Positions 44,283-52,818 of a stretch of 64,000 bases of DNA are shown here, piece after piece (the stretch's first letter is position 1; the number at the start of each line of letters is the position of its first letter). The position numbers and the translations under genes are program-made. The stretch is taken from assembly GCF_013394655.1 (NCBI RefSeq), contig NZ_CP053351.1, forward strand, positions 620,001 through 684,000. Direction: 5' to 3'. A model generated the notes under the pieces. The model did no database searches, was not told where the DNA came from, and worked only from the letters and a program-made list of their open reading frames with translations. The stretch is from Winogradskyella schleiferi. Its GTDB lineage: Bacteria; Bacteroidota; Bacteroidia; Flavobacteriales; Flavobacteriaceae.

Positions 44283-45995
44283 TTATTTATTAACTATAAA
44301 TTTTGTCGTAAATGTTTCATTATTATCTCCTTTAACATTCAAAATATAAAATCCAGAGGTTAGATTTAAAGGAATTATCGTTCTAGTATTTAAATCTGCA
44401 TTGGATTTATAAACCATTTTCCCAGTTAAATCAGAAATACTAATATTGACATTGGTATGAGCATTAGAACTCAAAATCAATTCATCAATCACAGGATTTT
44501 TTTCTAATTGAACGGTAAAGAATTCATTATTTGAAACACTTAAAGGAGGATTCAGAATTTCGTTTAATGCAAAAGCCACATTAGCCGCTGTTAATTGTAC
44601 ATGCGGTTCGTTATCGTCTGGTAAAAACGTGTTCGCAAAAGGAGTGTCATTGGTGGTGCTTCGACCTGCGATGTCTATATCGTGGTGCCAATTAATATCG
44701 TCGCCTGTAGCTTCCTCAGTAATATCGAGAGCCAAAGCACTTACCGAAGGTATATAGCTAAACTTATCAATTTGCAATGCCGCTAAAAAGTCGGCGCCAA
44801 TACCTCCTCCTCCAGAAATACCACCTGTTAAAGCAGAAATATCAAACAATCCACCTGGAGCTGAATCCACACCATCAAAATTTGTAGTGCCAGAATTGGC
44901 TATAGCTTCAACATCAGGAAAAATTGGGATAGGTGCAAAAAAACGGCTGACTTGCTGTGAAGCTCCTGCAGCAGGTGTCATATTAATATCAATTTCCACA
45001 TTAATTGTGACGTCTCCAAAGGGACTAGGCACCGTGACAGGAAGCACTGTGCTTACTATTGGAAAACCGTTCGTAACAATAGTTCCGCTGTCTCCAATGG
45101 CAAAATAAGGATTGCCAATGCCACTGCCATTTATAATAGCAACATTGCGCGTATTTTGAGGGAATCCACCAGTGACCAATCCGTTAATATTACTTTCAAA
45201 TTGCGTTCTAAAAGGATGTGGTTCTGGAAGCGTTAAATTCGGGTCAAAATCAACCAGGCTTCCGCTGACGAGATGTGATTCAAAATGATCAATCAATAGT
45301 TGCCTTGAGGCAGGAGAATTCAATAATGTAGTGATTATGGATTGTACTTCAGGTACAGGATTCAAATCGTTAAACGCTAAATAGTTGAGTTGATGTTGAA
45401 GGCCAATTGGTACATTTGCGCCATGATGTGGTGCATCAAAAGAGATGTAAAGTCTGGTGTCTGCATCCAAGGCATTGGCTTCCATATAATTTAAGGCGTA
45501 TCGTGAAATCAAACCTCCCATACTCGGACCGATAATTACATTTTGTTCAGGACTGTTAGATGCTTTGGCCGTGTTAACAATGTTTAGTAACTCAACTAAG
45601 AGCATGGCATTTCGCTCCATAAAATCGGTACCTCCATCAATAATGGCAGCGTCTGCGGATCTTGTATACACAGGAAAATTTAAGATGATAATATCAAAAC
45701 CGAGAGCACGCAATTGGTCTGCTAGGTTTTCTGTGCCAGAAGTGCCAGCAAAATCCAATAGGTTATAAATGCCATTAATGGTTCTGGTGTCTCCAGTATC
45801 AAAACCATCGACTAAAATAATTGGTTTGTCCAAAATAGCATCAGGACTCAAAAACATCTGATATTCTCCTTCGCCTGGATAGTTGGTAGCTTCTCCATAA
45901 GCCGATAAATCTGGTGTGATAGCAGATGTGAAAGTGGTCTGGGCAATTAAGAGTGTCGGTAAGAGTAAAAGGAAAGCAAAGTAATTTTTTTTCAT
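44283..45995 (-). CDS. T9SS-secreted alpha/beta hydrolase (PGAP1/lipase-like)
   Basis: The 570-aa protein has a signal peptide (ending LLIAQ), an alpha/beta-hydrolase domain and a C-terminal T9SS domain (from about 500 to the end). The nucleophile elbow is VIIGPSMGGLISRYAL (S158), preceded by PIILVDGFDTGD (oxyanion-hole strand). FDAPHHGANVP follows, typical of PGAP1-like or GPI-inositol-deacylase-like lipases. The final catalytic His is likely in INWHHDID (about residue 440). A glycine-rich stretch (GGISGGGGIGAD) lies in the middle. It would act as an extracellular esterase or lipase; the substrate is unknown. It stands alone on this strand. Confidence 0.85.
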   Translation of the reverse strand: MKKNYFAFLLLLPTLLIAQTTFTSAITPDLSAYGEATNYPGEGEYQMFLSPDAILDKPIILVDGFDTGDTRTINGIYNLLDFAGTSGTENLADQLRALGFDIIILNFPVYTRSADAAIIDGGTDFMERNAMLLVELLNIVNTAKASNSPEQNVIIGPSMGGLISRYALNYMEANALDADTRLYISFDAPHHGANVPIGLQHQLNYLAFNDLNPVPEVQSIITTLLNSPASRQLLIDHFESHLVSGSLVDFDPNLTLPEPHPFRTQFESNINGLVTGGFPQNTRNVAIINGSGIGNPYFAIGDSGTIVTNGFPIVSTVLPVTVPSPFGDVTINVEIDINMTPAAGASQQVSRFFAPIPIFPDVEAIANSGTTNFDGVDSAPGGLFDISALTGGISGGGGIGADFLAALQIDKFSYIPSVSALALDITEEATGDDINWHHDIDIAGRSTTNDTPFANTFLPDDNEPHVQLTAANVAFALNEILNPPLSVSNNEFFTVQLEKNPVIDELILSSNAHTNVNISISDLTGKMVYKSNADLNTRTIIPLNLTSGFYILNVKGDNNETFTTKFIVNK

Positions 45996-46081
45996 AACGG
46001 CAGAATTTACATTAATAGAATGAAAAGATACAAAGTTTACTTTAGTGATGGTATATTTTTAAGGTCATTTCTTTAAAGCGC

Positions 46082-46119
46082 AAAAAAAATCCTTAAAAGC
46101 ATAATGCAATTAAGGATTT
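46082..46119 (-). terminator. Terminator of pruA
   Basis: A perfect 10-bp stem AAATCCTTAA (46087-46096) / TTAAGGATTT (46110-46119) is followed on the minus strand by a T run (46089-46082). It lies 24 nt after the pruA stop codon. Confidence 0.8.
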
Positions 46120-46142
46120 GTTTTTCAGTATTTTAATGGGTC

Positions 46143-47768
46143 TTAACCCAAAAACGGGTATCTATAATCTGTAGGCGTTACAAAAGTTTCCTTGATTAAC
46201 CTTGGAGATACCCAACGCAATAAATTTTGGGCGCTACCAGCTTTATCGTTTGTTCCAGATGCTCTTGCTCCACCGAATGGTTGTTGACCAACAACTGCTC
46301 CAGTTGGTTTGTCATTAATATAGAAGTTACCCGCTGAATTTTGAAGTGCTTTTGTGGCTTCTTCAACAGCGTAACGGCAAGTTGATAAAATCGCTCCAGT
46401 TAAGGCATATTCACTCGTTTCGTCCACTAGTTTTAAAGTTTCAGAATAATCCTCATCTTCATAAACATATATCGTAATTACAGGACCGAACAATTCAGTA
46501 CACATTGTTGTGTATTTTGGATTCGACGTTACAATAACAGTAGGTTCAATAAAATAACCTTTAGATTTATCATAGTTTCCACCAGCAATGATTTCGGCAT
46601 CACTATCAGATTTTGCTTCGTCAATATACTTTGCCAATTTATCGAAAGAACCTTCGTGGATTACGGCTGTAATAAAATTGCCCATATCTTCAGGAGAGCC
46701 CATTTTGAAAGATTCAATATCCTCTAGTACATATTTTTTCACGTCAGCCCAAATACCTTTAGGTATATAAGCTCGAGATGCAGCACTACATTTTTGACCT
46801 TGAAATTCAAATGCGCCACGGGAAATTGCAGTAGCTACTTGCTTTGCATTTGCCGATTTGTGAGCAACGATAAAATCCTTTCCTCCAGTTTCACCCACGA
46901 TTCTTGGGTAGGTTTTATAGTTATGGATATTGTTTCCAATCTGTTTCCATAATTCCTTAAACACTTGAGTAGAACCTGTAAAATGTAAACCAGAAAAGTC
47001 TGGGCTGGCTAAAACCGTATTTGTAATCATTTTAGGATCACCAAAAACAACATTGATAACGCCATCTGGCACACCAGCTTCTTTAAAAATATCCATAATA
47101 ACTTTTGCAGAATATACTTGGCTATCACTTGGCTTCCAAACCACAACATTACCCATTAATGCCATACAAGCCGGTAAATTTCCGGCTATAGCTGTAAAAT
47201 TAAAAGGCGTTACTGCATAAGTGAACCCTTCAAGTGGTCTGTACTCAACGCGGTTCCAAGCATCACTTGTGCTTTCTGGTTGTTCCATATAAATGTCCGA
47301 CATAAACTGAACATTGAAACGTAAGAAATCAATCAATTCACAAGCCGCATCAATTTCAGCTTGATAAATATTTTTGGATTGTGCAAGCATAGTTGCCGCA
47401 TTAATCTTTGCTCTATATGGACCTGCAATTAACTCAGCTGCTTTTAAAAATACGCCAGCACGTTGTTCCCATGGCATTTGCGACCAAGCTTTGCGTGCTT
47501 CTAATGCTGTGGAAATTGCCTCTTCAACATGTTTCTGTTCTGCCAAATGATATTCACCCACAACGTGCTGATGGTCGTGCGGTGGAGACATAGTTCTGGT
47601 GTTTCCAGTTTTTACATCTTTACCATTTATGTACATTGGGACTTCAACTTTACTGTTGAACATTGATTTGTAAGTGTCAAGAACTTCTTTTCGTTCTGGC
47701 GAACCAGGTGCATAAGATTTTACAGGTTCATTGACTGCTACAGGTACATTAAAGAATCCTTTTCCCAT
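46143..47768 (-). CDS. pruA: Delta-1-pyrroline-5-carboxylate (glutamate semialdehyde) dehydrogenase
   Basis: The 541-aa aldehyde dehydrogenase oxidises glutamate semialdehyde to glutamate with NAD+, the last step of proline breakdown, in the cytoplasm. The N-terminal part (FFNVPVAVNEPVKSYAPGSPER) is like the stand-alone ALDH4A1 type. The catalytic glutamate is in RIVGETGGKD (E293) and the nucleophile in FEFQGQKCSAASR (C327). The NAD+ region FTGSTQVF and FGGARASGTNDKAG near the C-terminus also match. There is no proline dehydrogenase gene next to it, so this is the stand-alone, monofunctional form. A -7 element TAACTTTG lies 38 nt upstream. Confidence 0.93.
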   Translation of the reverse strand: MGKGFFNVPVAVNEPVKSYAPGSPERKEVLDTYKSMFNSKVEVPMYINGKDVKTGNTRTMSPPHDHQHVVGEYHLAEQKHVEEAISTALEARKAWSQMPWEQRAGVFLKAAELIAGPYRAKINAATMLAQSKNIYQAEIDAACELIDFLRFNVQFMSDIYMEQPESTSDAWNRVEYRPLEGFTYAVTPFNFTAIAGNLPACMALMGNVVVWKPSDSQVYSAKVIMDIFKEAGVPDGVINVVFGDPKMITNTVLASPDFSGLHFTGSTQVFKELWKQIGNNIHNYKTYPRIVGETGGKDFIVAHKSANAKQVATAISRGAFEFQGQKCSAASRAYIPKGIWADVKKYVLEDIESFKMGSPEDMGNFITAVIHEGSFDKLAKYIDEAKSDSDAEIIAGGNYDKSKGYFIEPTVIVTSNPKYTTMCTELFGPVITIYVYEDEDYSETLKLVDETSEYALTGAILSTCRYAVEEATKALQNSAGNFYINDKPTGAVVGQQPFGGARASGTNDKAGSAQNLLRWVSPRLIKETFVTPTDYRYPFLG

Positions 47769-47805
47769 AATATATTTGATTTTTTTAGTTTAAAATTTGA
47801 AAGTG

Positions 47806-47813
47806 CAAAGTTA
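47806..47813 (-). promoter_or_regulatory. Bacteroidota -7 promoter element for pruA
   Basis: On the minus strand the sequence reads TAACTTTG, a full match to TAnnTTTG, 38 nt before the start codon. A TTTG at 47843-47840 is 26 nt further upstream, slightly beyond the usual spacing, so the promoter call is tentative. Confidence 0.45.
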
Positions 47814-48111
47814 CAATTTTTATAAGAGATTATTTCTTTCAAACGTTATAGTTATGTGAAGATTAGAGAACTGATTTAAAGTTTTTTGATTGAAGCGAAA
47901 AAATAAAGATTTTTTACTCAATTGAAGAATTTTTATATCGGCATAGTATAGTTACGGAGTTTTAAAAAGACAAAAGGGAATGAGAAATAACGTTTCGCAG
48001 CCAATTGTATAAAGTTTAAGACAGTTCAGGCTTTAAATTTTTGTGAGTTGCCAATCGAAATTTCGACGTTTTTTAGAAGTAAATAACAAAAATTGAAAGT
48101 GTTTTATTTGT

Positions 48112-48435
48112 CAATTTCCCGAAGGGAAGAATTCGTGGTAAACCATGGGTATTTAGATGTAATATTGGATGGAATATTTATTATAGAATAATTCAATTTA
48201 ACTTCATCATATTTCGCCACAAATCTCACGAATTATAACGAATTATCACGAATTCTTTCGTTCTTGGAAATTGTGTAATAAACAGTTGACTATCTATTTC
48301 AAAAATGAAAACAGACTTTCAGTCTGTTCCAAAAACGACAGGCATCCAGGATATTGATTTTGAGTTAACTTTTTCACAAATTAAAATTCGTGTATTCGTG
48401 GCAAATAAAACTCATGTTATTATTTTTGTCATGTA
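48112..48435. repeat. Composite intergenic repeat, copy 2 (inverted relative to copy 1)
   Basis: The right arm (48386-48405) is identical over 20 nt to the right arm of copy 1. The left arm (about 48214-48255) is degenerate, with three CACGAAT- or ACGAAT-like units. Inside is a perfect hairpin AACAGACT-TTC-AGTCTGTT (48310-48328). The flanking TTTTTGTCATGTA (48423-48435) and the CCCGAAGGG module (48112-48138) match the corresponding parts of copy 1 on the other strand. Confidence 0.75.
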
Positions 48436-48451
48436 TTAATCTCCTGTTTAA

Positions 48452-49459
48452 ATGCCCAAAAATGATGCTTTTATTTTAGCACTTGCCTATCCTGATACTA
48501 TCGTTAGAATATCTGAAGAGCGTATAGTCTCATATTTAAAGTATATAAATGTGGGTTGCGAAAATTATGTGCGTGCTGGTCATGCTGCTCTGGTGCTAAT
48601 AGATAAGGAAACCGGAGATTTAGATTATTATGATTTTGGAAGATACACTTGCCCTCTAGGTTATGGACGAGTTCGAGGAAAAATAACAGATAATGAATTG
48701 GACTTCCCCTTGAAAGCAAAAATTGAAGATGGTCGTATTAACAATCTGAATGAAATTTTAAATTTTCTTGCTACAAATCCTGATCTTACTCATGGCGAAG
48801 GTAAACTGATTGGTTCAGTTTGTGATGCTGTAAATTATAAAAAGGCTAAAGACTATATCACACAATTGCAGAACGGAAACCCAGTAAGATATGGTGCATT
48901 TATAAAAAAGGCAAGCAATTGTTCGCGTTTTGTAACCGATACTTTAATTGCGTCGATTAATGATAATGAGAAAAAGAAACGTTTAATTAAATCAAAACGA
49001 TTTACGCCGAGTACAATTAGTAATGTGATTATTGCTAATACTGAACACATGATTCATGAAGTGTCAGAATCTGGCCATATTACAGAATTTACATCGACCT
49101 TAAGAGCTGAGAATAAACGTTGTTTTTTAGATGAATTAAAAGATTTTGAGCCCAATTTAGTTGGAAATTTAGAGCCAAAACCTGTCAAGGAAATGGCGCA
49201 ACATGCACAATGGTTGGAAGGAATTGGAGCCGGAGCGTGGTTTGAAATATATGATGTAAATAGTACTACTGAATTCCGATTTAGACGCATTTCGCCTTAT
49301 GGAAATATAGACTGTGATGGCATTTATGAAATTGATTCAGATGGATTTGATATTAATTCAAGCTATCAATTTGTACATTATTCAAATTGCTCATTTTTTC
49401 ATATAGAACAAAATGCAATACGGTATCGATTTGAATTCACTAAAAATTATGAATCTTAG
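48452..49459 (+). CDS. Hypothetical protein with possible permuted NlpC/P60 core
   Basis: The 335-aa protein lacks a signal peptide. I recall similar Bacteroidota proteins (perhaps DUF6695) but am not certain of the name. Two motifs stand out: RAGHAALVLIDKETGDLDYYDFGRY, with H44 on a strand, and later KASNCSRFVTDTLI (C157). A His before an Asn-Cys-x-x-Phe is the order seen in permuted NlpC/P60 and LRAT-like thiol hydrolases. A cytoplasmic amidase or acyltransferase is therefore possible. The C-terminal third (about 240-335) is a separate beta-rich domain. The stop codon overlaps the end of the convergent apaG gene by four bases. Confidence 0.65.
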   Translation: MPKNDAFILALAYPDTIVRISEERIVSYLKYINVGCENYVRAGHAALVLIDKETGDLDYYDFGRYTCPLGYGRVRGKITDNELDFPLKAKIEDGRINNLNEILNFLATNPDLTHGEGKLIGSVCDAVNYKKAKDYITQLQNGNPVRYGAFIKKASNCSRFVTDTLIASINDNEKKKRLIKSKRFTPSTISNVIIANTEHMIHEVSESGHITEFTSTLRAENKRCFLDELKDFEPNLVGNLEPKPVKEMAQHAQWLEGIGAGAWFEIYDVNSTTEFRFRRISPYGNIDCDGIYEIDSDGFDINSSYQFVHYSNCSFFHIEQNAIRYRFEFTKNYES

Positions 49460-49842
49460 TTGAGTGCAAAAGGTGCACTCAGCTTAAAAGAAGGAATATA
49501 AACCTTAAACTTATTGGCTTTTGTAAAGTTGACCATATTGTAGTGACCTTGCATGGCTCCAAAAGGCGATGTTAACAAACATCCGGAATTATAAGTATGT
49601 GATTCTCCTGGTTTTAATACTGGCTTTTTACCAATGACGCCTTCCCCTTCAATAATTTCTTCATTATTAAGCGCGTCGAGGATTTTCCAATGTCTGGAAT
49701 TTAGTTGCACAGAATCTTTACTTTGGTTTTCAATAGTTACTTTATAACCAAAGGCGAAATGCACTTTATAATTTTTATAAAATGTGCCTTCAAAATTGGT
49801 TTCTACGGAAATTTTGATTCCGCTTGTAACTTGTTGTACCAT
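49456..49842 (-). CDS. apaG: ApaG domain protein
   Basis: The 128-aa protein is one fibronectin-III-like beta-sandwich with the ApaG signatures: FGYKVTIENQSKDSVQLNSRHWKI, then GEGVIGKKPVLKPGESHTYNSGC and MQGHYNMV. ApaG is associated with Co2+ resistance and Mg2+ efflux in Salmonella, but its biochemical role is not established; it may bind phosphate compounds. Cytoplasmic, normal length. It converges with the permuted-NlpC-like gene (four-base overlap) and lies 60 nt downstream of the decarboxylase gene on the same strand. Confidence 0.93.
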   Translation of the reverse strand: MVQQVTSGIKISVETNFEGTFYKNYKVHFAFGYKVTIENQSKDSVQLNSRHWKILDALNNEEIIEGEGVIGKKPVLKPGESHTYNSGCLLTSPFGAMQGHYNMVNFTKANKFKVYIPSFKLSAPFALN

Positions 49843-49902
49843 GAATCGGGATTTGAGTATGCTAAAATAGCATAATTTTTGAAAGAAGGCCTATTTCTAA
49901 CG

Positions 49903-51279
49903 TTAAGAAGTAGATAAATTTAACAAAGCGTTAGAAACTAAGGTCTCTAGAGTTTTAAAGAAATTGATAATATCTTTTTTCTCCAAAAGGCTGTTTATCG
50001 TTACCATTCGAACAAATTCGTCATTTTCAAAAGTACCATAGCCAACCATAAGCTCTGAGTTTTTGTACAATGCTGTACATAATTCATTAGCAGGAATACC
50101 TTTATAATTGAAACAAACTGAAATGGAATCATCAAAACTATAGAGTGTGTAATCTTGATGATTTCTGATATAGTCTCTAGCAATATCTGCCATTTCAAAC
50201 TGTTTATCTACAATTTTTTCTAGACCTTGTGTGCCCACAGATTTCCATAAAGTCCAAATTTTTAAGGCATCATTTCGTCTTCCGCATTGCAATGAGGTTT
50301 TGCCTAGATTATAATCGTCTCCATCGGTTTGATAGAGATAATCCGCTTCGTTAGAAAACGAATGATGCAATTGATCTCTATGTTGCGTTACAATTACAGA
50401 ACAGCTCAAAGGTGTGCCCAACATTTTGTGCGCATTCACACTAAATGAATTCGAAAGTTCCAAACCACGCACTAAATGTTTAAATCTGTTGCTAAAAATT
50501 ACGCCTCCACAATAAGCGCCATCCACATGAAGCCATAAATTATTGGTCTTGCAGACCTTGCTAATCGCTTCAATATCATCAAAGGCACCAAGAACAGTTG
50601 TGCCTGCAGTGGCATTTACAAAGAAAGGTGTTAAGCCATTGCCAATATCTTTTAGAATCAGTTCTTCTAAATGTTCAACGCGCATTTCGCCTTTTGAATT
50701 GGTGTTTACTAAGCGTACTTGGTTTTTGCCAATACCTGTTAAAGCCGCATTTTTTGAAATGGAGTAATGTGATGCCGCAGATGTGTATAACGTCATTGGC
50801 TTAGATAAACCTTCTGCTCTTATGTGTTCATTTTTATGGTCTCTCGCCATAATCAACGCCATCATATTGCTCATGGATCCTCCAGGCGCCAAAGTGCCAT
50901 CGCTATCATCGGTATAACCTGCTAATGCGCAAATATTCTTTAGAACTTGTTTTTCAATGCCAACCTGTGGGCCAGCAACTTTATAGGTGTACATGCTGTT
51001 ATTGAACATCACAGCGAGCAAATCTCCCAATGTTGCTTTGCCAATTCTTCCTCCAAATAATTGATTGAAAAAAGATGTTGAAGCTGTTTTTGGTGTGCTT
51101 TTTATAAGGTCTTTTAAAATGACTATTAATTGATTGTCAATAATACCTTCAGGTTGAAGCGATAAATCAATTTGCTTGTATAATTCTGAAGTTGGGACAG
51201 GTTTCGCAACGGGTTGAGTAGTTTCTTCTTTGAAAAGTTCGTCGCACAATTCAGAAAATAGGGCAATATCATTTTGCAT
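49903..51279 (-). CDS. Group II PLP-dependent amino-acid decarboxylase
   Basis: The 458-aa protein belongs to the glutamate/aromatic/diaminobutyrate decarboxylase family. Motifs are GTLAPGGSMSNMMALIMARD, ASHYSISKNAALTGIG (H171 stacks on PLP), WLHVDGAYCGGVIF (D253) and FSVNAHKMLGTPLSCSVI (K285 forms the Schiff base). The order and spacing match cysteine-sulfinate, aspartate or glutamate decarboxylase-like enzymes. The particular substrate cannot be read from sequence. The protein is cytoplasmic. The gene lies between apaG and the T9SS plug gene; neither neighbour points to a pathway. Confidence 0.88.
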   Translation of the reverse strand: MQNDIALFSELCDELFKEETTQPVAKPVPTSELYKQIDLSLQPEGIIDNQLIVILKDLIKSTPKTASTSFFNQLFGGRIGKATLGDLLAVMFNNSMYTYKVAGPQVGIEKQVLKNICALAGYTDDSDGTLAPGGSMSNMMALIMARDHKNEHIRAEGLSKPMTLYTSAASHYSISKNAALTGIGKNQVRLVNTNSKGEMRVEHLEELILKDIGNGLTPFFVNATAGTTVLGAFDDIEAISKVCKTNNLWLHVDGAYCGGVIFSNRFKHLVRGLELSNSFSVNAHKMLGTPLSCSVIVTQHRDQLHHSFSNEADYLYQTDGDDYNLGKTSLQCGRRNDALKIWTLWKSVGTQGLEKIVDKQFEMADIARDYIRNHQDYTLYSFDDSISVCFNYKGIPANELCTALYKNSELMVGYGTFENDEFVRMVTINSLLEKKDIINFFKTLETLVSNALLNLSTS

Positions 51280-51349
51280 TATATGAATGATTTAATGGAA
51301 TGAAAGTTGAATAAAACTAGTTTAATTTTTATGAGCAACCCTTACAGTA

Positions 51350-52606
51350 TTAATTGGAAATATTAACTGATGTCGCTTCTCCAAAACCAATCAGACGATC
51401 GAAGCGCGCTCCAAGATCCCTGTAATAAACCAAAACTTTATAATTGTTTTCTGTTTCCCAGAAATTACCGCTAATAGCACCTTCGTCTATCACACCTGTT
51501 TCTTTATCGATGGCGACATATTTATAGTTGTAGAACCCTTGTTTCAATTTTAAAATTGCTTCATAGCGCCTGGCTTCTGTATTATAATACATCTTAGTAA
51601 TGGGCTCAATCATAAAAGCATTAAAATTACCATAGATATAAACGTCTTTAGCTTTGAATTCATCATGTAATAATGAAAAATGAACGTTGACATAATCTGC
51701 TTCAACATCCGGATTCTCTCGGTCTATTACTGTAACCAGAAAATTCCCGTTAATATCTGGATTATAGGTATAGGGTCTGTTTTTTCTAGATATGTTAGTA
51801 TATAAATAGTTATGATAAAGCTCCTTCAGTTCTAAAAACTGAACACCAATATTGGCGGCTCTAACATCTTTGTTTTCAAAAAAAAGATACTCATTTCCAC
51901 CCCAAAATGCTGATTTGTCATTATAGCGATAAATAAGTTCGTTTCCCAACGTATATTGTGGTTTTAAATCTGAAATAGCTGTGTTGAGGTTGTTGTTTTG
52001 AATGATAACAGTTTTAATGGTTTCTAGAGGGTTGTTCAGATTCATGTTGTTATTAGTGTTTATTACCAAATCCACAGATTGCTTCTCGGCAATAAACTTG
52101 ACATCTCGAGAACGCTTTACGGATACGCCCACATTTGCTAAATCTTCGTAAATCATAAATTTTCTACTGAACATCATTTCATCATAATCATCATAAATGG
52201 AAATCATGTAATTTCCACTTTTCAATAAAGCACGTGTTTGTATATTTGGTATTCGTAAGGTATAATGCGAATAGATCTGATAGGTATTAAACGAATTTTC
52301 ATAAGTCAAAATCCGTTGATTGTCTAAACCTTTTAAATATTCAGATTTCACTAAGGTTGAAGGAGTCCAATCAAAATTAAAATGTTCAATAACATAGTAA
52401 AAATCTTCTTCGTTTCCGTTTAAAGCATCAAATTCCAGCTGTAAAGATTCGCCTAATTTTAAAACGGGTAATTGTCCTTGAGTGGTATTACTCTTAAAGG
52501 TAATTGTTTTTATAAAATTTGGAGGGTTGAGTTCTACTGCGACTTGCGACAATAAAATGGTAGGACAAACTAAAAGTAAAAGAAGGCTAAAAATACGCTG
52601 TTTCAT
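51350..52606 (-). CDS. Type IX secretion system plug protein (DUF5103)
   Basis: The 418-aa protein begins MKQRIFSLLLLLVCPTILLSQ, a clear signal peptide. A longer frame to 52639 would add 11 hydrophobic residues and is less likely. The mature protein is a set of beta-domains with FKSNTTQGQLPVLKLGESLQLEFDAL, YYVIEHFNFDWTPS and VYIYGNFNAFMIEPITKMYYN near the C-terminus. It matches the DUF5103 family, the Plug protein that closes the SprA translocon of the T9SS at the outer membrane. This fits the many T9SS cargo proteins in the window. It is monocistronic and divergent from the nqr operon. Confidence 0.85.
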   Translation of the reverse strand: MKQRIFSLLLLLVCPTILLSQVAVELNPPNFIKTITFKSNTTQGQLPVLKLGESLQLEFDALNGNEEDFYYVIEHFNFDWTPSTLVKSEYLKGLDNQRILTYENSFNTYQIYSHYTLRIPNIQTRALLKSGNYMISIYDDYDEMMFSRKFMIYEDLANVGVSVKRSRDVKFIAEKQSVDLVINTNNNMNLNNPLETIKTVIIQNNNLNTAISDLKPQYTLGNELIYRYNDKSAFWGGNEYLFFENKDVRAANIGVQFLELKELYHNYLYTNISRKNRPYTYNPDINGNFLVTVIDRENPDVEADYVNVHFSLLHDEFKAKDVYIYGNFNAFMIEPITKMYYNTEARRYEAILKLKQGFYNYKYVAIDKETGVIDEGAISGNFWETENNYKVLVYYRDLGARFDRLIGFGEATSVNISN

Positions 52607-52701
52607 TATTATGATTTTGTAGAGCATAAAGATAATCAAATTCTGTACCTTAAAGCAAGTGCGTTATTTATAATCATTACAAATAAAAAAGTTAATTCAA
52701 A

Positions 52702-52735
52702 TTGGTTTATAATTAAGCATTAATTCGTAAATTTG
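52702..52735 (+). promoter_or_regulatory. Candidate promoter of the nqr operon
   Basis: TTG at 52702-52704 and TAAATTTG at 52728-52735 are separated by 23 nt, at the upper limit of the spacing described for Bacteroidota. Transcription would begin about 75 nt before nqrA. Confidence 0.45.
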
Positions 52736-52818
52736 CCCGATTTTTAGAATTCATTTTAAGTTTTTAATTGTCCTTTTTTAGGTATTAAAATGTGTTCAAC
52801 TTAACTAATCTTTAGTAT

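Larger units (their letters stand above)
47769..48451. other. Long intergenic region with structured repeat copy 2
   Basis: This 683-nt gap between divergent genes holds the pruA -7 element and, from 48112 to 48435, the second copy of the composite repeat. Nothing coding was recognised. Confidence 0.7.
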
